From Streptomonospora salina (GTDB lineage: Bacteria; Actinomycetota; Actinomycetes; Streptosporangiales; Streptosporangiaceae), in NCBI RefSeq assembly GCF_014204715.1, contig NZ_JACHLY010000001.1, positions 1,395,001 through 1,459,000 of the forward strand: 64,000 bases of DNA. The letters run 5' to 3'. The notes beneath the pieces were generated by a model, which did no database searches, was not told where the DNA came from, and was given only the letters and a program-made list of their open reading frames with translations. This document shows, one piece after another, positions 54,348 to 64,000 of the stretch. The number at the start of each line of letters is the position of its first letter. Position 1 is the first letter of the stretch. A program made the position numbers and the translations under genes.

Positions 54348-54986
54348 TCAGGCCGGGGAGGAAGCCGCTCCCTCCTTTCGGGTGGTATAGCCGTAGCCGT
54401 CCGCTCGCTGGAGCGGGCGGACGCGGCGATGGTGGACTCCTTGGGCGGTTCCGCGGGCGGTGGTGACGTTGAAGTATCCCCGAGCGCGTACGGCCACCCG
54501 GCCGGTGCAGGTGCCCTCGTTCTCGCCCGCGGGCGCGACCGCGCGGACGAGGTCGCCGGTCTGGTACCCGAAGAACGCCTTCTTCCGAGGCACGGCCGGC
54601 CGGGGGAACCCGTGACGGTCGGGGCGGGTGCGGGCGTGGGTGCCGCGGCCGGTGCAGGCGGCCGCCAGCACCCGGGTAACGGTATCGGTGACGGTATCGA
54701 CCGTGCCCACGGCGAGCGCGTCGAGGGTGTGGGTCTTGGGCAGGTGGTTGCGGGCGCGGTTGTACTTGGTGCGTCCACCCGAGGCGATCCGGGTGGGCAG
54801 GCGGGACTCCAGCGCGCGCCACAGCGCCCACCGCACGGATTGGGCCGCGGCGGTATCGCGCAGTGGTGCCTCGGCCCGGGCGAGGATGCGTGCGGCGCCT
54901 TTGGCCAGGAGCTTGCGGGCCCGGGCGGGCGGGCACGGCTGCAACGGGCGGTGGTGCTTGTCGAGTACGAATACGTGCGGGTGCAC
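54348..54986 (-). CDS. Truncated IscB-family protein lacking the nuclease core (212 aa)
   Basis: IscB proteins are RNA-guided nucleases of about 400-500 residues and the ancestors of Cas9. This 212-residue frame begins VHPHVFVLDKHHRPLQPC and goes on with PPARARKLLAKGAARILAR, the RRXRR/PLMP-like N-terminus. At about residue 43 it jumps to AAQSVRWALWRALESRLP, GGRTKYNRARNHLPKTHTLDA (RuvC-III, His86 and Asp89) and the C-terminal domain (HGFPRPAVPRKKAFFGYQTGDLVRAVAP in part, ending GYGYTTRKEG). RuvC-I, the bridge helix, RuvC-II and HNH are missing, so it cannot cut DNA. The frame has no internal stop. I chose the GTG at 54986 because homology starts there; a longer frame upstream is the RNA region. 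Either a decaying gene or a nuclease-dead RNA-binding protein. Confidence 0.78.
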   Translation of the reverse strand: MHPHVFVLDKHHRPLQPCPPARARKLLAKGAARILARAEAPLRDTAAAQSVRWALWRALESRLPTRIASGGRTKYNRARNHLPKTHTLDALAVGTVDTVTDTVTRVLAAACTGRGTHARTRPDRHGFPRPAVPRKKAFFGYQTGDLVRAVAPAGENEGTCTGRVAVRARGYFNVTTARGTAQGVHHRRVRPLQRADGYGYTTRKEGAASSPA

Positions 54987-55306
54987 CTCACGGTGCCTCT
55001 CCCCGGCCCCGGGGGGGCCGGGGGTGGCGCCCCCGGCGCCAGGTGAAGCGCCGGGGGGCTCCTCTCGCACATGTCCCGCACCCGGTGCGCTGCGGCGCTC
55101 GACGCCCGTTTCGTGCCCGCTCCGGGGCGTGTCTGCTGCGTCGGGTGCCAGAGCAGGCCGCTGAGGAGGCACGGCCCGGCGGGTCTGCGGTCCTGTGCGG
55201 AACGTAGCCAACGGGGTCACCTCCCTTGATGTTGGCTGGTGCTGGTAAAGGCGGCCCTCAACCACAGGGGCCGAAAGCCCGGGGCTTCAGCCCGGGATCC
55301 CTTTAC
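54987..55306 (-). ncRNA. HEARO/omega-RNA-like structured RNA, copy B
   Basis: The 320 bases before the IscB-derived start. Minus-strand order: a CCCGGG-type hairpin with loop near CTGAAG, GCTTTCGGCCCC, a variable segment, the 71-base block shared with copy A (55156-55226, one mismatch), a longer variable part, a strong GCCCCCGGCGC hairpin, and CCGGGGCCGGGGAG just before the protein start. In IscB loci this region encodes the guide-scaffold RNA, with the guide taken from sequence flanking the left end, here the last codons of prfA. That a transcript is made is inferred. Confidence 0.68.
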
Positions 55307-56370
55307 GACTCGGCCTGCTCCAGCCTTTCCTTGGTGTCGGCGTCGATGAGCGCCCGGAGGACGCCGTCCAGGTTCCCGTCGAGGACCTGGTCGAGGTTGT
55401 AGGCCTTGTAGCCGACACGGTGATCGGAGATCCGGTTCTCCGGGAAATTGTAGGTGCGGACGCGCTCGGAGCGGTCGACGGTGCGCACCTGGCTCTTGCG
55501 CTCGGCCTCGGCCTCGGCGTCGGCGCTGGCCTGGGCCTCGGCGTAGAGGCGGGAGCGCAGGACGCGCATCGCCTGGTCCTTGTTCTGCAGCTGGCTCTTG
55601 CCGTTCTGGCACGAGACCACGAGGCCGCTGGGAAGGTGGGTGATGCGCACCGCGGAGTCGGTGGTGTTGACGCTCTGGCCACCGGGGCCCGAGGAGCGGA
55701 AGACGTCGATGCGCAGGTCGTTGTCGTGGATCTCGATCTCGACGTCCTCGACTTCGGGCACGACGAGGACGCCGGCGGCCGAGGTGTGGATGCGGCCCTG
55801 CGACTCGGTGACCGGCACGCGCTGCACGCGGTGCACCCCGCCCTCGAACTTGAGCTGGGGCCACACGCCCGTGCCGGGATCGGGGGTGCCCTTGTTCTTG
55901 AAGGCGATGGTGACGTCCTTGTACCCGCCGAGGTCGGAGAGCGTGGAGTCGATGATCTCGGTCTTCCACCCCTGGCGCTCGGCGTAGCGCAGGTACATGC
56001 GCACGAGGTCGCCGGCGAACAGCGCGGACTCTTCGCCGCCCTCGCCGGCCTTGACCTCCACGATGATGTTCTTCTCGTCGGCGGGGTCGCGCGGGATGAG
56101 CAGGTGGTGCAGGCGCTCGATCAGCTCCTCGCGCGTCTGTTCCAGCTGCCGGGCCTCGTCGGCGAAGGCGGAGTCCTCGCCCGAAAGCTCGCGTGCCGTG
56201 CCGAGGTCGGACTCGACCTGCATGAGTTCGCGGTAGGCGGCGATGACGGGTGTGAGCTGGGAGTAGCGCTTACTCAGGGCGCGCGCCCTCGCTTGGTCCG
56301 CGTGCACGGCAGGGTCGGCGAGCTGCTGTTCCAGTTCGTAGTACTCGCCTAGGAGGTCGTCCAGCTTCAC
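55303..56370 (-). CDS. prfA: Peptide chain release factor 1
   Basis: Release factor of 355 residues that reads UAA and UAG. The decoding tripeptide is in RVPVTES (Pro186-Val-Thr188), and the peptidyl-tRNA hydrolysis motif GGQ is at 230-232 in [10 protein letters not shown]. The N-terminal coiled-coil domain starts [17 protein letters not shown] chose the GTG at 56370 by family alignment. The stop codon TAA lies inside the GTAAAGGG left end of IscB-type element B, so the last codons may have been altered by the insertion. Its modifying enzyme gene prmC lies beyond the element. Confidence 0.95.
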   Translation of the reverse strand: MKLDDLLGEYYELEQQLADPAVHADQARARALSKRYSQLTPVIAAYRELMQVESDLGTARELSGEDSAFADEARQLEQTREELIERLHHLLIPRDPADEKNIIVEVKAGEGGEESALFAGDLVRMYLRYAERQGWKTEIIDSTLSDLGGYKDVTIAFKNKGTPDPGTGVWPQLKFEGGVHRVQRVPVTESQGRIHTSAAGVLVVPEVEDVEIEIHDNDLRIDVFRSSGPGGQSVNTTDSAVRITHLPSGLVVSCQNGKSQLQNKDQAMRVLRSRLYAEAQASADAEAEAERKSQVRTVDRSERVRTYNFPENRISDHRVGYKAYNLDQVLDGNLDGVLRALIDADTKERLEQAES

Positions 56371-56548
56371 GTTCGAATATCCAGCTTCCGTCGATGGCCG
56401 TCGGTGGCGTCGTGGCGGGGTGCGCGTCCGCTGCCCGGCGGCCCGGGAGCGGCCCCACCGGGTCGGACAGGGCCCACTACGAACAGCGGCGCCGGTCGCG
56501 CGGCCGAGGTTCGCCCCCGGCTGCGCGTTCCGACGCCGCGTGCGGAAG

Positions 56549-56764
56549 CTACTTGGCGCTGCGCTTGCCGAAGCGCTTCTCGAAGCGGGCGACCCGGCCG
56601 CCGGTGTCCATGATCTTCTGCTTGCCCGTGTAGAACGGGTGGCAGGCGGAGCAGATGTCGGCCCGGATCTCACCCGATGCGGCGGTGCTGCGGGTGGTGA
56701 AGGTGTTGCCGCAGGTGCAGGTGACCTGGGTCACGACGTAGTCGGGATGGATGTCGGCTTTCAC
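56549..56764 (-). CDS. rpmE: 50S ribosomal protein L31 (zinc-binding form)
   Basis: Ribosomal protein of 71 residues starting [21 protein letters not shown]. The pairs Cys-Thr-Cys and Cys-Ser-Ala-Cys ([13 protein letters not shown]) mark the C+ zinc-binding form, the one replaced by a C- paralogue under zinc starvation in actinobacteria. GAGGAG lies six bases before the GTG start. It lies between rho and prfA, as in many Gram-positives, with two strong hairpins separating it from rho. Confidence 0.95.
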   Translation of the reverse strand: MKADIHPDYVVTQVTCTCGNTFTTRSTAASGEIRADICSACHPFYTGKQKIMDTGGRVARFEKRFGKRSAK

Positions 56765-57107
56765 TTGGATCTCCTCGCTATTGGCGGTCGCCGGGCGCAC
56801 TCGGCAGGGCGCTGGGCTGCCGTTCTGACGGCGTGAACCGGTACCGCGGCGGTCGATATACCAGTTTGCCAGACCTTCGAACAAGAACCGACCAGCGGCT
56901 ATTCCGATCCCGTCGTGCGGCAGCCGGATCCCGCGGCCGCAGCGGTCCGGCGGGGCGCCCCGGGGGGGGATTCCCGCAGTACCGCCGGGCGGCCGCCTCG
57001 CTGACGGGTGCGGGCACCGGCCATCCGCCCCCGGCCGCCTCCATCGGTGATGGGGGTTTGTCGAGGGACCTGCGGCTGGGGAGGCATCCCCGGGAACCAC
57101 AAGCATC

Positions 57108-57158
57108 GCCGCCACCACAGAGGTTGCGGCAATGGGGCGCAACCTCTGTGGTGGCGGC
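57108..57158 (-). terminator. Second hairpin downstream of rho, 21-bp perfect stem
   Basis: Arms 57108-57128 and 57138-57158 are exact reverse complements (GCCGCCACCACAGAGGTTGCG on the plus strand begins the first; only part quoted: CCACCACAGAGGTTGCG), around a nine-base loop. The stem is less GC-extreme than its surroundings. It may be a back-up terminator or the remains of a small palindromic element. Confidence 0.7.
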
Positions 57159-57186
57159 GCAGAAACCGGCCGAAACCCGGAACACG

Positions 57187-57229
57187 ACACGGCGCCGCCT
57201 CCCGGGCGGACCGGGAGGCGGCGCCGTGT
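57187..57229 (-). terminator. rho terminator hairpin, 19-bp perfect stem
   Basis: Arms 57187-57205 and 57211-57229 are perfectly complementary around GCGGA, 67 bases beyond the rho stop codon. An intrinsic-style hairpin would make termination of rho independent of its own product. Confidence 0.85.
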
Positions 57230-57295
57230 TCACGTCCGGGCGCGTTCGGCGGTGCGGCGACCGCCGGCGCGGGGCGCCGGTACCGGGGAAGGCGG

Positions 57296-59431
<2,136 letters not shown>

Positions 59432-59843
59432 TAAGGGTCCTTCCCAAGGAGCGGGCTCTGGCCGTCATCGTGTCGCTGACGGCCGGCCCGGTGGTGCGAA
59501 CCGGCGGGGGCCGGGTCGGGCATGCCCCACGCGGATGTGTCGGGAACCGTGGATCCCTACCCGATCGCGGCGGGCTCTGGGTACAGCCAGACGTGAGGGC
59601 GATGAGTCCGGTAGTGCCGCCCGTGAACCATTCTGCCGCCCTCGTCGGGCGAGTCGGCGGCACACTCAGGGTGGACGGATTCACGGGAGCGCCGCGAACT
59701 CAACACAGTGTGAACCGCGTGCAGTGATCGCATGGCCAAGACCACGTACACCTTGGACGCGGGAAACACTGTGGCGGATGAGCACACGCCCCGGATCGGG
59801 GCATCTGGTGCTTCACCCAGCCTAACATCACCGGAGCCCACAG
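59432..59843. other. Long leader region of rho
   Basis: About 410 bases between thrB and rho, both on the minus strand. A short hairpin (GCCCCG-GAT-CGGGGC at 59788-59802) follows thrB. The rest would be the rho promoter and untranslated leader, where autoregulation by Rho is common; no coding frame is convincing. Confidence 0.5.
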
Positions 59844-60848
59844 CTATTCCTTGACACAGGTCCATGAACGGGGAGTTTCGATCCACGCTCCTGCCGGATC
59901 GATGGCTAAGGGGCGTATGTGCCAATGCTTACCCGCCCGCCGTCGGACTGAATCAACCAGGTCGTCACTGATTTCCGGCACACCCGGCGATTCCGCGGAC
60001 GTAGCGGCGCCGTCCGCGGGACCGGCGTCGGCCAGCACGAGCACGGTGGGGCCTGCCCCGGAGACCACGGCCGCCAAGCCGTCGCGTTCGCGCAGTTCAC
60101 GGGCGATACGCAGGCTCTCCGGCATCGCCGGCCGACGGTACCGCTCGTGCAGCCGGTCCTCGGTGGCCTCCAAGAGCAGCTCCGGATGGCCGGAAACGGC
60201 CGCGACCAGCAGCGCCGCACGCCCGGCCGTGAACGCCGCGTCGGCGTGGGGCACCGTCTCCGGCAGCAGGCCCCGCGCCTGCTCGGTCGACACCCGTTCG
60301 TCGGGGACGCACACGATCGGGCGCAGCCGCGCCGAAGCCGCCACACCGGCCGCGCACCAGTCCTCGCCGCCGCGCCAGGCGACGGTGAACCCGCCGTAGA
60401 CGCACGGCGCCACGTTGTCGGGGTGGCCCTCGATGTCGGCGGCGAGCCGGAATACGCGGTCGCGGTCCAAGCGCAGGTCCTGCGGGTCCCTGCCGCTCAG
60501 CAGGGCGGTCGCGGCGATCACGCCGGTGACGATGGCCGAGGCCGAGGAGCCCAGTCCGCGCCCGTGCGGGATGCGGTTCCTGCAGTGCAGCCGCAGGCCC
60601 GGCATCGGCTCCCCCGCCTGTTCGAACACCGCCCGCATCGCGCGCACGATCAGGTGCGAGGAGTCCAGCGGTACCTCGCCGGCGCCCTCGCCCTCCACGT
60701 CGACGACCAGCCTGCCGTCACCCGTGATCCGGACGTCGGCCTCGTCGTAGAGGCCCAGCGCCAATCCGAGCGAGTCGAATCCGGGGCCGAGGTTGGCACT
60801 GGTGGCGGGGGTGCGCACATGCACCCCGGCGGGGCGCGTCTGGGGCAT
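59844..60848 (-). CDS. thrB: Homoserine kinase
   Basis: GHMP-family kinase of 334 residues that phosphorylates homoserine, the step between Hom and ThrC. VRTPATSANLGPGFDSLGLAL is the N-terminal signature and PHGRGLGSSASA (94-105) is the ATP-binding GHMP motif; SGAGPTVLVL is the third motif. Substrate-pocket residues lie in GHPDNVAPCVYGGFTV. The gene follows thrC by 100 bases and ends upstream of rho, the usual order hom-thrC-thrB-rho. The ATG at 60848 fits the family. Confidence 0.95.
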   Translation of the reverse strand: MPQTRPAGVHVRTPATSANLGPGFDSLGLALGLYDEADVRITGDGRLVVDVEGEGAGEVPLDSSHLIVRAMRAVFEQAGEPMPGLRLHCRNRIPHGRGLGSSASAIVTGVIAATALLSGRDPQDLRLDRDRVFRLAADIEGHPDNVAPCVYGGFTVAWRGGEDWCAAGVAASARLRPIVCVPDERVSTEQARGLLPETVPHADAAFTAGRAALLVAAVSGHPELLLEATEDRLHERYRRPAMPESLRIARELRERDGLAAVVSGAGPTVLVLADAGPADGAATSAESPGVPEISDDLVDSVRRRAGKHWHIRPLAIDPAGAWIETPRSWTCVKE

Positions 60849-60948
60849 GCGGAAACTCTTTCCGTGGCTCGGGGCGTCGGGGGACGCGGACCCGCCGACG
60901 GCGGCGCACGGCCGCCGCGCGGGTGTCGCGGCGCAGCGGACCGGCGGG

Positions 60949-62007
60949 TCAGGCCAGCCCGAGTGCCGAAGCCGCCGTGGGGGCGTCGACGGGCACGGTC
61001 GTGGCGGTCGAGGCCCCGGCGATCGCCCAGTCGGGGTCCTTGAGGCCGTTTCCGGTCACCGTGCACACCACGCGCGTGCCACGCTCGATGTGGCCGGATT
61101 CGACCGACTGGAGCAGTCCGGCGACGCTCGCGGCGGAGGCGAGCTCGACGAAGACGCCTTCCTCGGCCGCGAGCATGCGGTAGGCGGACAGGATCTTGCG
61201 GTCGGTGACCGAGGCGATGCGGCCGCCGGACTCGTCGCGCGCCTGCTCGGCGTAGACCCACGAAGCGGGGTTGCCGATGCGGATCGCGGTGGCGATGGTG
61301 CGCGGCTTCTCGACGGGCGCGCCGTTGACGATCGGCGCCGCCCCGCTGGACTGGAAGCCGAACATGCGCGGGGCGGCGGTGGAGACGCCGCCGTCGGCGT
61401 ACTCGCGGTAGCCCATCCAGTAGGCGCTGATGTTGCCGGCGTTGCCCACCGGCAGGCAGTGCACGTCGGGGGCGTCGCCGAGCGCGTCGACGACCTCGAA
61501 CGCCGCGGTCTTCTGCCCCTGCAGCCGGTAGGGGTTGACCGAGTTCACCAGCGCGACCGGGTAGTCCACCGAGAGCTTGCGGGCGAGTTCGAGGCAGTCG
61601 TCGAAGTTGCCGTCGACCTGCAGCAGCTTCGCGCCGTGCACCAGCGCCTGGGCGAGTTTGCCCATGGCGATCTTGCCCTGGGGCACCAGTACCGCGCAGG
61701 TCATGCCCGCACGCACCGCGTAGGCGGCCGCGCTGGCGCTGGTGTTGCCGGTGGAGGCGCAGATGACGACCTTGGCGCCGTCCTCGGCCGCCTTGGTGAT
61801 GGCCATGGTCATGCCGCGGTCCTTGAAGGAACCGGTGGGGTTGAGGCCCTCGACTTTGAGGAACACCTCGCACCCGGTCAGCTCGGAAACGCGCTTGGCC
61901 GGAACGAGCGGGGTTCCGCCCTCGTTCAGGGTGACGACCGAGGTGTTCGCTGTAACGGGGAGACGGTCGCGGTACTCCTCGACGACTCCCCGCCACGCCC
62001 GTGCCAT
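60949..62007 (-). CDS. thrC: Threonine synthase
   Basis: PLP enzyme of 352 residues converting O-phosphohomoserine to threonine. The PLP lysine is Lys62 in [10 protein letters not shown], and [14 protein letters not shown] and [14 protein letters not shown] are phosphate-binding and substrate segments. The length matches the short class of ThrC. I chose the ATG at 62007 ([17 protein letters not shown]) by family alignment; the frame remains open upstream through the hom-thrC gap but is not conserved there. Second gene of the hom-thrC-thrB cluster. Confidence 0.95.
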   Translation of the reverse strand: MARAWRGVVEEYRDRLPVTANTSVVTLNEGGTPLVPAKRVSELTGCEVFLKVEGLNPTGSFKDRGMTMAITKAAEDGAKVVICASTGNTSASAAAYAVRAGMTCAVLVPQGKIAMGKLAQALVHGAKLLQVDGNFDDCLELARKLSVDYPVALVNSVNPYRLQGQKTAAFEVVDALGDAPDVHCLPVGNAGNISAYWMGYREYADGGVSTAAPRMFGFQSSGAAPIVNGAPVEKPRTIATAIRIGNPASWVYAEQARDESGGRIASVTDRKILSAYRMLAAEEGVFVELASAASVAGLLQSVESGHIERGTRVVCTVTGNGLKDPDWAIAGASTATTVPVDAPTAASALGLA

Positions 62008-62321
62008 GCTCACGACAGGGCCCTTTCGAGAGAAACGGGTGGATGCATCAGCCGATGCCGCGGGCGGGAGCGCGCCGCGGCGCGCGGTTCCCCTGCGGGT
62101 GTGCGCGTCGGCCGCGGCCGACGCCGGTCGGAACCGGACGCGCGGCCGCGGCACCGCCACCGAGTCTAGATCCCGGCGGGGACCGCGCGTGCATCCGACG
62201 CCCACTCGTCTCAGCTGTTGGGACGGCGTTTTCGGGGCGCCGCCCCGCCCCCGCGCACCGGGCGCACCGGGCCCGCCGCAGGACGGCCCCGCACGTGCCG
62301 GACCGGCGCGCGGAGGCGGGA
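62008..62321. other. Intergenic region between hom and thrC
   Basis: About 310 bases within the threonine cluster, GC-rich, with no convincing reading frame, terminator or attenuator-like threonine-codon leader. Confidence 0.5.
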
Positions 62322-63620
62322 TCAGACGTCCTCGGAGAACGCCTCCACACGCATGAGACTGGCCACCGAACGCACCATGTCCAGCTCCCGCAGCCGCTCG
62401 ACGGTCTCGGCCAGCGCGGAGTCGGGTGCGGGGTGGCTGACCAGCACCAGCTGGGCGTCCTCGCCCGAACCCTCCTGGCGGACGTTCTTGATGGAGACCC
62501 CCATCTCCGCGAAGACCTCAGCGCAGCGGGCCAGCACACCGGGACGGTCGGCCACGTCCAAGGAGATGTGGTACCGGGTGACCGTGTGGCCCATGGAATG
62601 CACAGGCAGCCCGGTGTCGTGGGCGCCCTCGCCCGCCGACGTGCCCGCCAACCGGTTGCGGGCCACGGCGACCAGGTCGCCCAGCACCGCGCTGGCCGTG
62701 GGCCCACCCCCGGCGCCGGGGCCGTAGAACATCAGCCGCCCTGCGGACTCGGCCTCGACGAACACCGCGTTGTAAGCCTCGGTGACCGCGGCCAGCGGGT
62801 GCCGGCGCGGCAGCATCACCGGGTGGACGCGCACGCCCACCGACGCGCCGTCCTCGGCGCGCTGGCAGATCGCCAGCAGCTTGACCACGCAGTCCATGGC
62901 CTTCGCGCTGGCGATGTCGCCGGCGGAGACCTCGGTGATGCCTTCGCGGTGCACGTCGGCCGCCGTGACGTTCTGGGTGTGGAACGCGAGCCTGGCCAGG
63001 ATCGCGGCCTTGGCCGCGGCGTCGAAGCCCTCGACGTCGGCGGTGGGGTCGGCCTCGGCGTAGCCCAGGGTCTGGGCCTCCTCCAGCGACTCGGCGAAGC
63101 CGGCGCCCTGGGAGTCCATCCGGTCGAGGATGAAGTTCGTGGTGCCGTTGACGATACCCAGCACCCGCTGGACCCGGTCGCCGGCCAGCGACTCGCGCAG
63201 CGGGCGCAGCAGCGGGATCGCGCCGGCCACCGCGGCTTCGTAGTAGATGTCGACGTTGTTCTCACGCGCCGCGGCCAGCATCGTCGCGCCGTCCTCGGCC
63301 AACAGCGCCTTGTTGGCGGTGACGACGGACTTGCCCGCCTTGACCGCCTCCAGGATCAGCGACCGGGCGGGCTCGATGCCGCCGATGACCTCGACGACGA
63401 GGTCGATGTCGGGCCGTGTCACCAGCTCCGTGGCGTCGGTGGTGAACAGCCCGGGGTCGACGCCGGTGCCGCGCTCGCGCCCGAGGCGCCGGACGGCGAT
63501 GCCGCCGACCTCCAAGGGTGTTCCCACCCGTGCGGCGAGTTCGGACGCCTGCTGGTCGACCAGCTGCACCACTTCCGCACCCACAACGCCGCATCCCAGC
63601 AGCGCCACCTTCATCGCCAT
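62322..63620 (-). CDS. hom: Homoserine dehydrogenase
   Basis: NAD(P)-dependent enzyme of 432 residues reducing aspartate semialdehyde to homoserine. The N-terminal Rossmann motif is [27 protein letters not shown] and [13 protein letters not shown] line the active site, and [24 protein letters not shown] is the family signature (quoted in part). A C-terminal ACT domain (from about 350, [21 protein letters not shown]) suggests feedback inhibition by threonine. It follows lysA by about 80 bases, the standard actinobacterial order lysA-hom-thrC-thrB. Confidence 0.96.
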   Translation of the reverse strand: MAMKVALLGCGVVGAEVVQLVDQQASELAARVGTPLEVGGIAVRRLGRERGTGVDPGLFTTDATELVTRPDIDLVVEVIGGIEPARSLILEAVKAGKSVVTANKALLAEDGATMLAAARENNVDIYYEAAVAGAIPLLRPLRESLAGDRVQRVLGIVNGTTNFILDRMDSQGAGFAESLEEAQTLGYAEADPTADVEGFDAAAKAAILARLAFHTQNVTAADVHREGITEVSAGDIASAKAMDCVVKLLAICQRAEDGASVGVRVHPVMLPRRHPLAAVTEAYNAVFVEAESAGRLMFYGPGAGGGPTASAVLGDLVAVARNRLAGTSAGEGAHDTGLPVHSMGHTVTRYHISLDVADRPGVLARCAEVFAEMGVSIKNVRQEGSGEDAQLVLVSHPAPDSALAETVERLRELDMVRSVASLMRVEAFSEDV

Positions 63621-63699
63621 AGAGGGGTGACTCCCACTTCTGTCACGTCGTGTCCGTCCGATTCGTCCGCCGCCGGCCCGGCGCAGGTACCCGGCCCCG

Positions 63700-64000
63700 T
63701 CAGCCTACGTCCAAGCGGAGGAGGTCCTCTTCGGTCTCCCGGCGCACGAGCGTCCGCGGGACGCCGTCGCGCACCGCGACCAGGGCCGGGCGCGGAAGAT
63801 GGTTGTAGTTGCTGGCCATGGAGAAGCAGTAGGCACCGGTGGCGGCGACGGCGACCAGGTCGCCGGGGCGCACGTCGGCGGGCAGGTGCAGGTCGTGGAC
63901 GATGATGTCGCCGCTTTCGCAGTGCTTGCCGACCAGGCGGGACAGCACCGGCTCGGCGCCGCTGGTGCGCGAGGCCATCGTGCAGGTGTACTCCGCGCCG
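63700..64000 (-). CDS. lysA: Diaminopimelate decarboxylase, C-terminal part (runs off the window)
   Basis: The last 100 residues of LysA, the PLP enzyme making lysine from meso-diaminopimelate. The frame continues beyond 64000, so the N-terminal barrel and PLP lysine are outside. Visible are [19 protein letters not shown] (the CESGD substrate motif, supplied across the dimer), [22 protein letters not shown] and the ending [10 protein letters not shown]. The apparent ATG at 63978 is internal. It is upstream of hom on the same strand. Confidence 0.93.
   Translation of the reverse strand, partial: GAEYTCTMASRTSGAEPVLSRLVGKHCESGDIIVHDLHLPADVRPGDLVAVAATGAYCFSMASNYNHLPRPALVAVRDGVPRTLVRRETEEDLLRLDVG

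Larger units (their letters stand above)
54324..55306 (-). mobile_element. Miniature IscB-type element B between prfA and prmC
   Basis: A 983-base unit with the same plan as the element at 16374-17041: left-end hairpin and GCTTTCGGCCC, structured RNA region with the 71-base shared block (55156-55226), IscB-derived frame, right-end hairpin around CTGAAG, and a last CCGCCGCAGAA. Left-end alignment with copy A is gapless over 39 bases from GTAAAGGG, which contains the prfA stop codon. No transposase is present. Of the two copies this one keeps more protein: N-terminal RRXRR segment, RuvC-III region and C-terminal domain. Mobility would need a TnpA in trans. Confidence 0.8.
56765..57295. other. 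Intergenic region between rho and rpmE
   Basis: About 530 bases holding two long perfect hairpins (57108-57158 and 57187-57229) downstream of rho. The remaining 340 bases before rpmE contain the rpmE promoter by position; I find no clear boxes and no coding frame. Confidence 0.55.

Noticed and set aside
54987-55265. N-terminal extension of the IscB-derived frame
   Set aside because: The open frame upstream of 54986 translates the conserved RNA region. The nucleotide block is conserved between copies, whereas the protein reading has no IscB similarity, so homology starts at the GTG.

Overview
The window reads as chromosomal DNA of a very GC-rich actinobacterium. The gene order points to the Streptosporangiales, most likely a Nocardiopsaceae member (Nocardiopsis or Streptomonospora type); this is inferred from synteny and protein style, with no rRNA in view. 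Genes have strong GC bias in third positions, many GTG starts, and many -10-like hexamers 6-8 bases before a start codon, the layout of leaderless mRNAs. I found no rRNA, tRNA, CRISPR array or prophage.

Layout. (1) 0.1-9.5 kb is the widely conserved actinobacterial block related to Mycobacterium Rv1330-Rv1341: rdgB and rph, an Rv1339-type MBL phosphodiesterase, the protein-thiocarboxylate cysteine pathway cysM-cysO-mec, a DUF2017 gene and clpS, then divergent pncB and a nicotinamidase (NAD salvage). (2) 9.6-21.4 kb holds housekeeping and envelope genes: an FkbM methyltransferase, trpS, a secreted M43 metalloprotease, an SF2 helicase, a class E sortase with a 53-residue membrane partner, DUF3039, yqgE, malic enzyme, a cytidylate-kinase-like protein and a CnoX-like thioredoxin-TPR protein. 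(3) 21.5-41.4 kb is an acyl-CoA/B12 neighbourhood: an isobutyryl-CoA-mutase-type large subunit, meaB, a MarR regulator, thiolase, methylmalonyl-CoA epimerase, 3-hydroxybutyryl-CoA dehydrogenase and a PduO-type cobalamin adenosyltransferase. Between these sit two tandem TPR paralogues, a chitinase, a FilP/Scy-like coiled-coil protein, nucS and an M28 peptidase. (4) 41.9-53.4 kb is the full ATP synthase operon (atpI-like, B, E, F, H, A, G, D, C, then DUF2550), preceded by a WecA/TagO-type transferase and the threonylcarbamoyl-AMP synthase. (5) 53.4-64 kb is the translation/termination and threonine block: prmC, prfA, rpmE, rho, thrB, thrC, hom and the end of lysA.

The most unusual content is a pair of miniature IscB-type elements, about 16374-17041 and 54324-55306. 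Each keeps a 5' structured RNA region (HEARO/omega-RNA-like), the N-terminal RRXRR/PLMP-like segment of IscB and the C-terminal domain. The nuclease core is deleted, to different extents from about the same junction. The two RNA regions share a 71-base block with a single mismatch, and their 5' hairpins differ in sequence yet keep the fold. Both elements lie on the minus strand and end 5-6 bases upstream of the start codon of the next host gene (DUF3039 and prmC). One of them splits prfA from prmC and overlaps the prfA stop codon. They are probably decayed or domesticated relatives of an IS200/IS605-type IscB system, and possibly nuclease-dead RNA-binding proteins.

Other points of interest are a CysO sulfur carrier with two extra residues after its Gly-Gly, palindromic operators in front of icmA and mec, a Zur-like box beside nucS, a Rho with a disordered insertion of about 230 residues, and several long perfect hairpins used as terminators.
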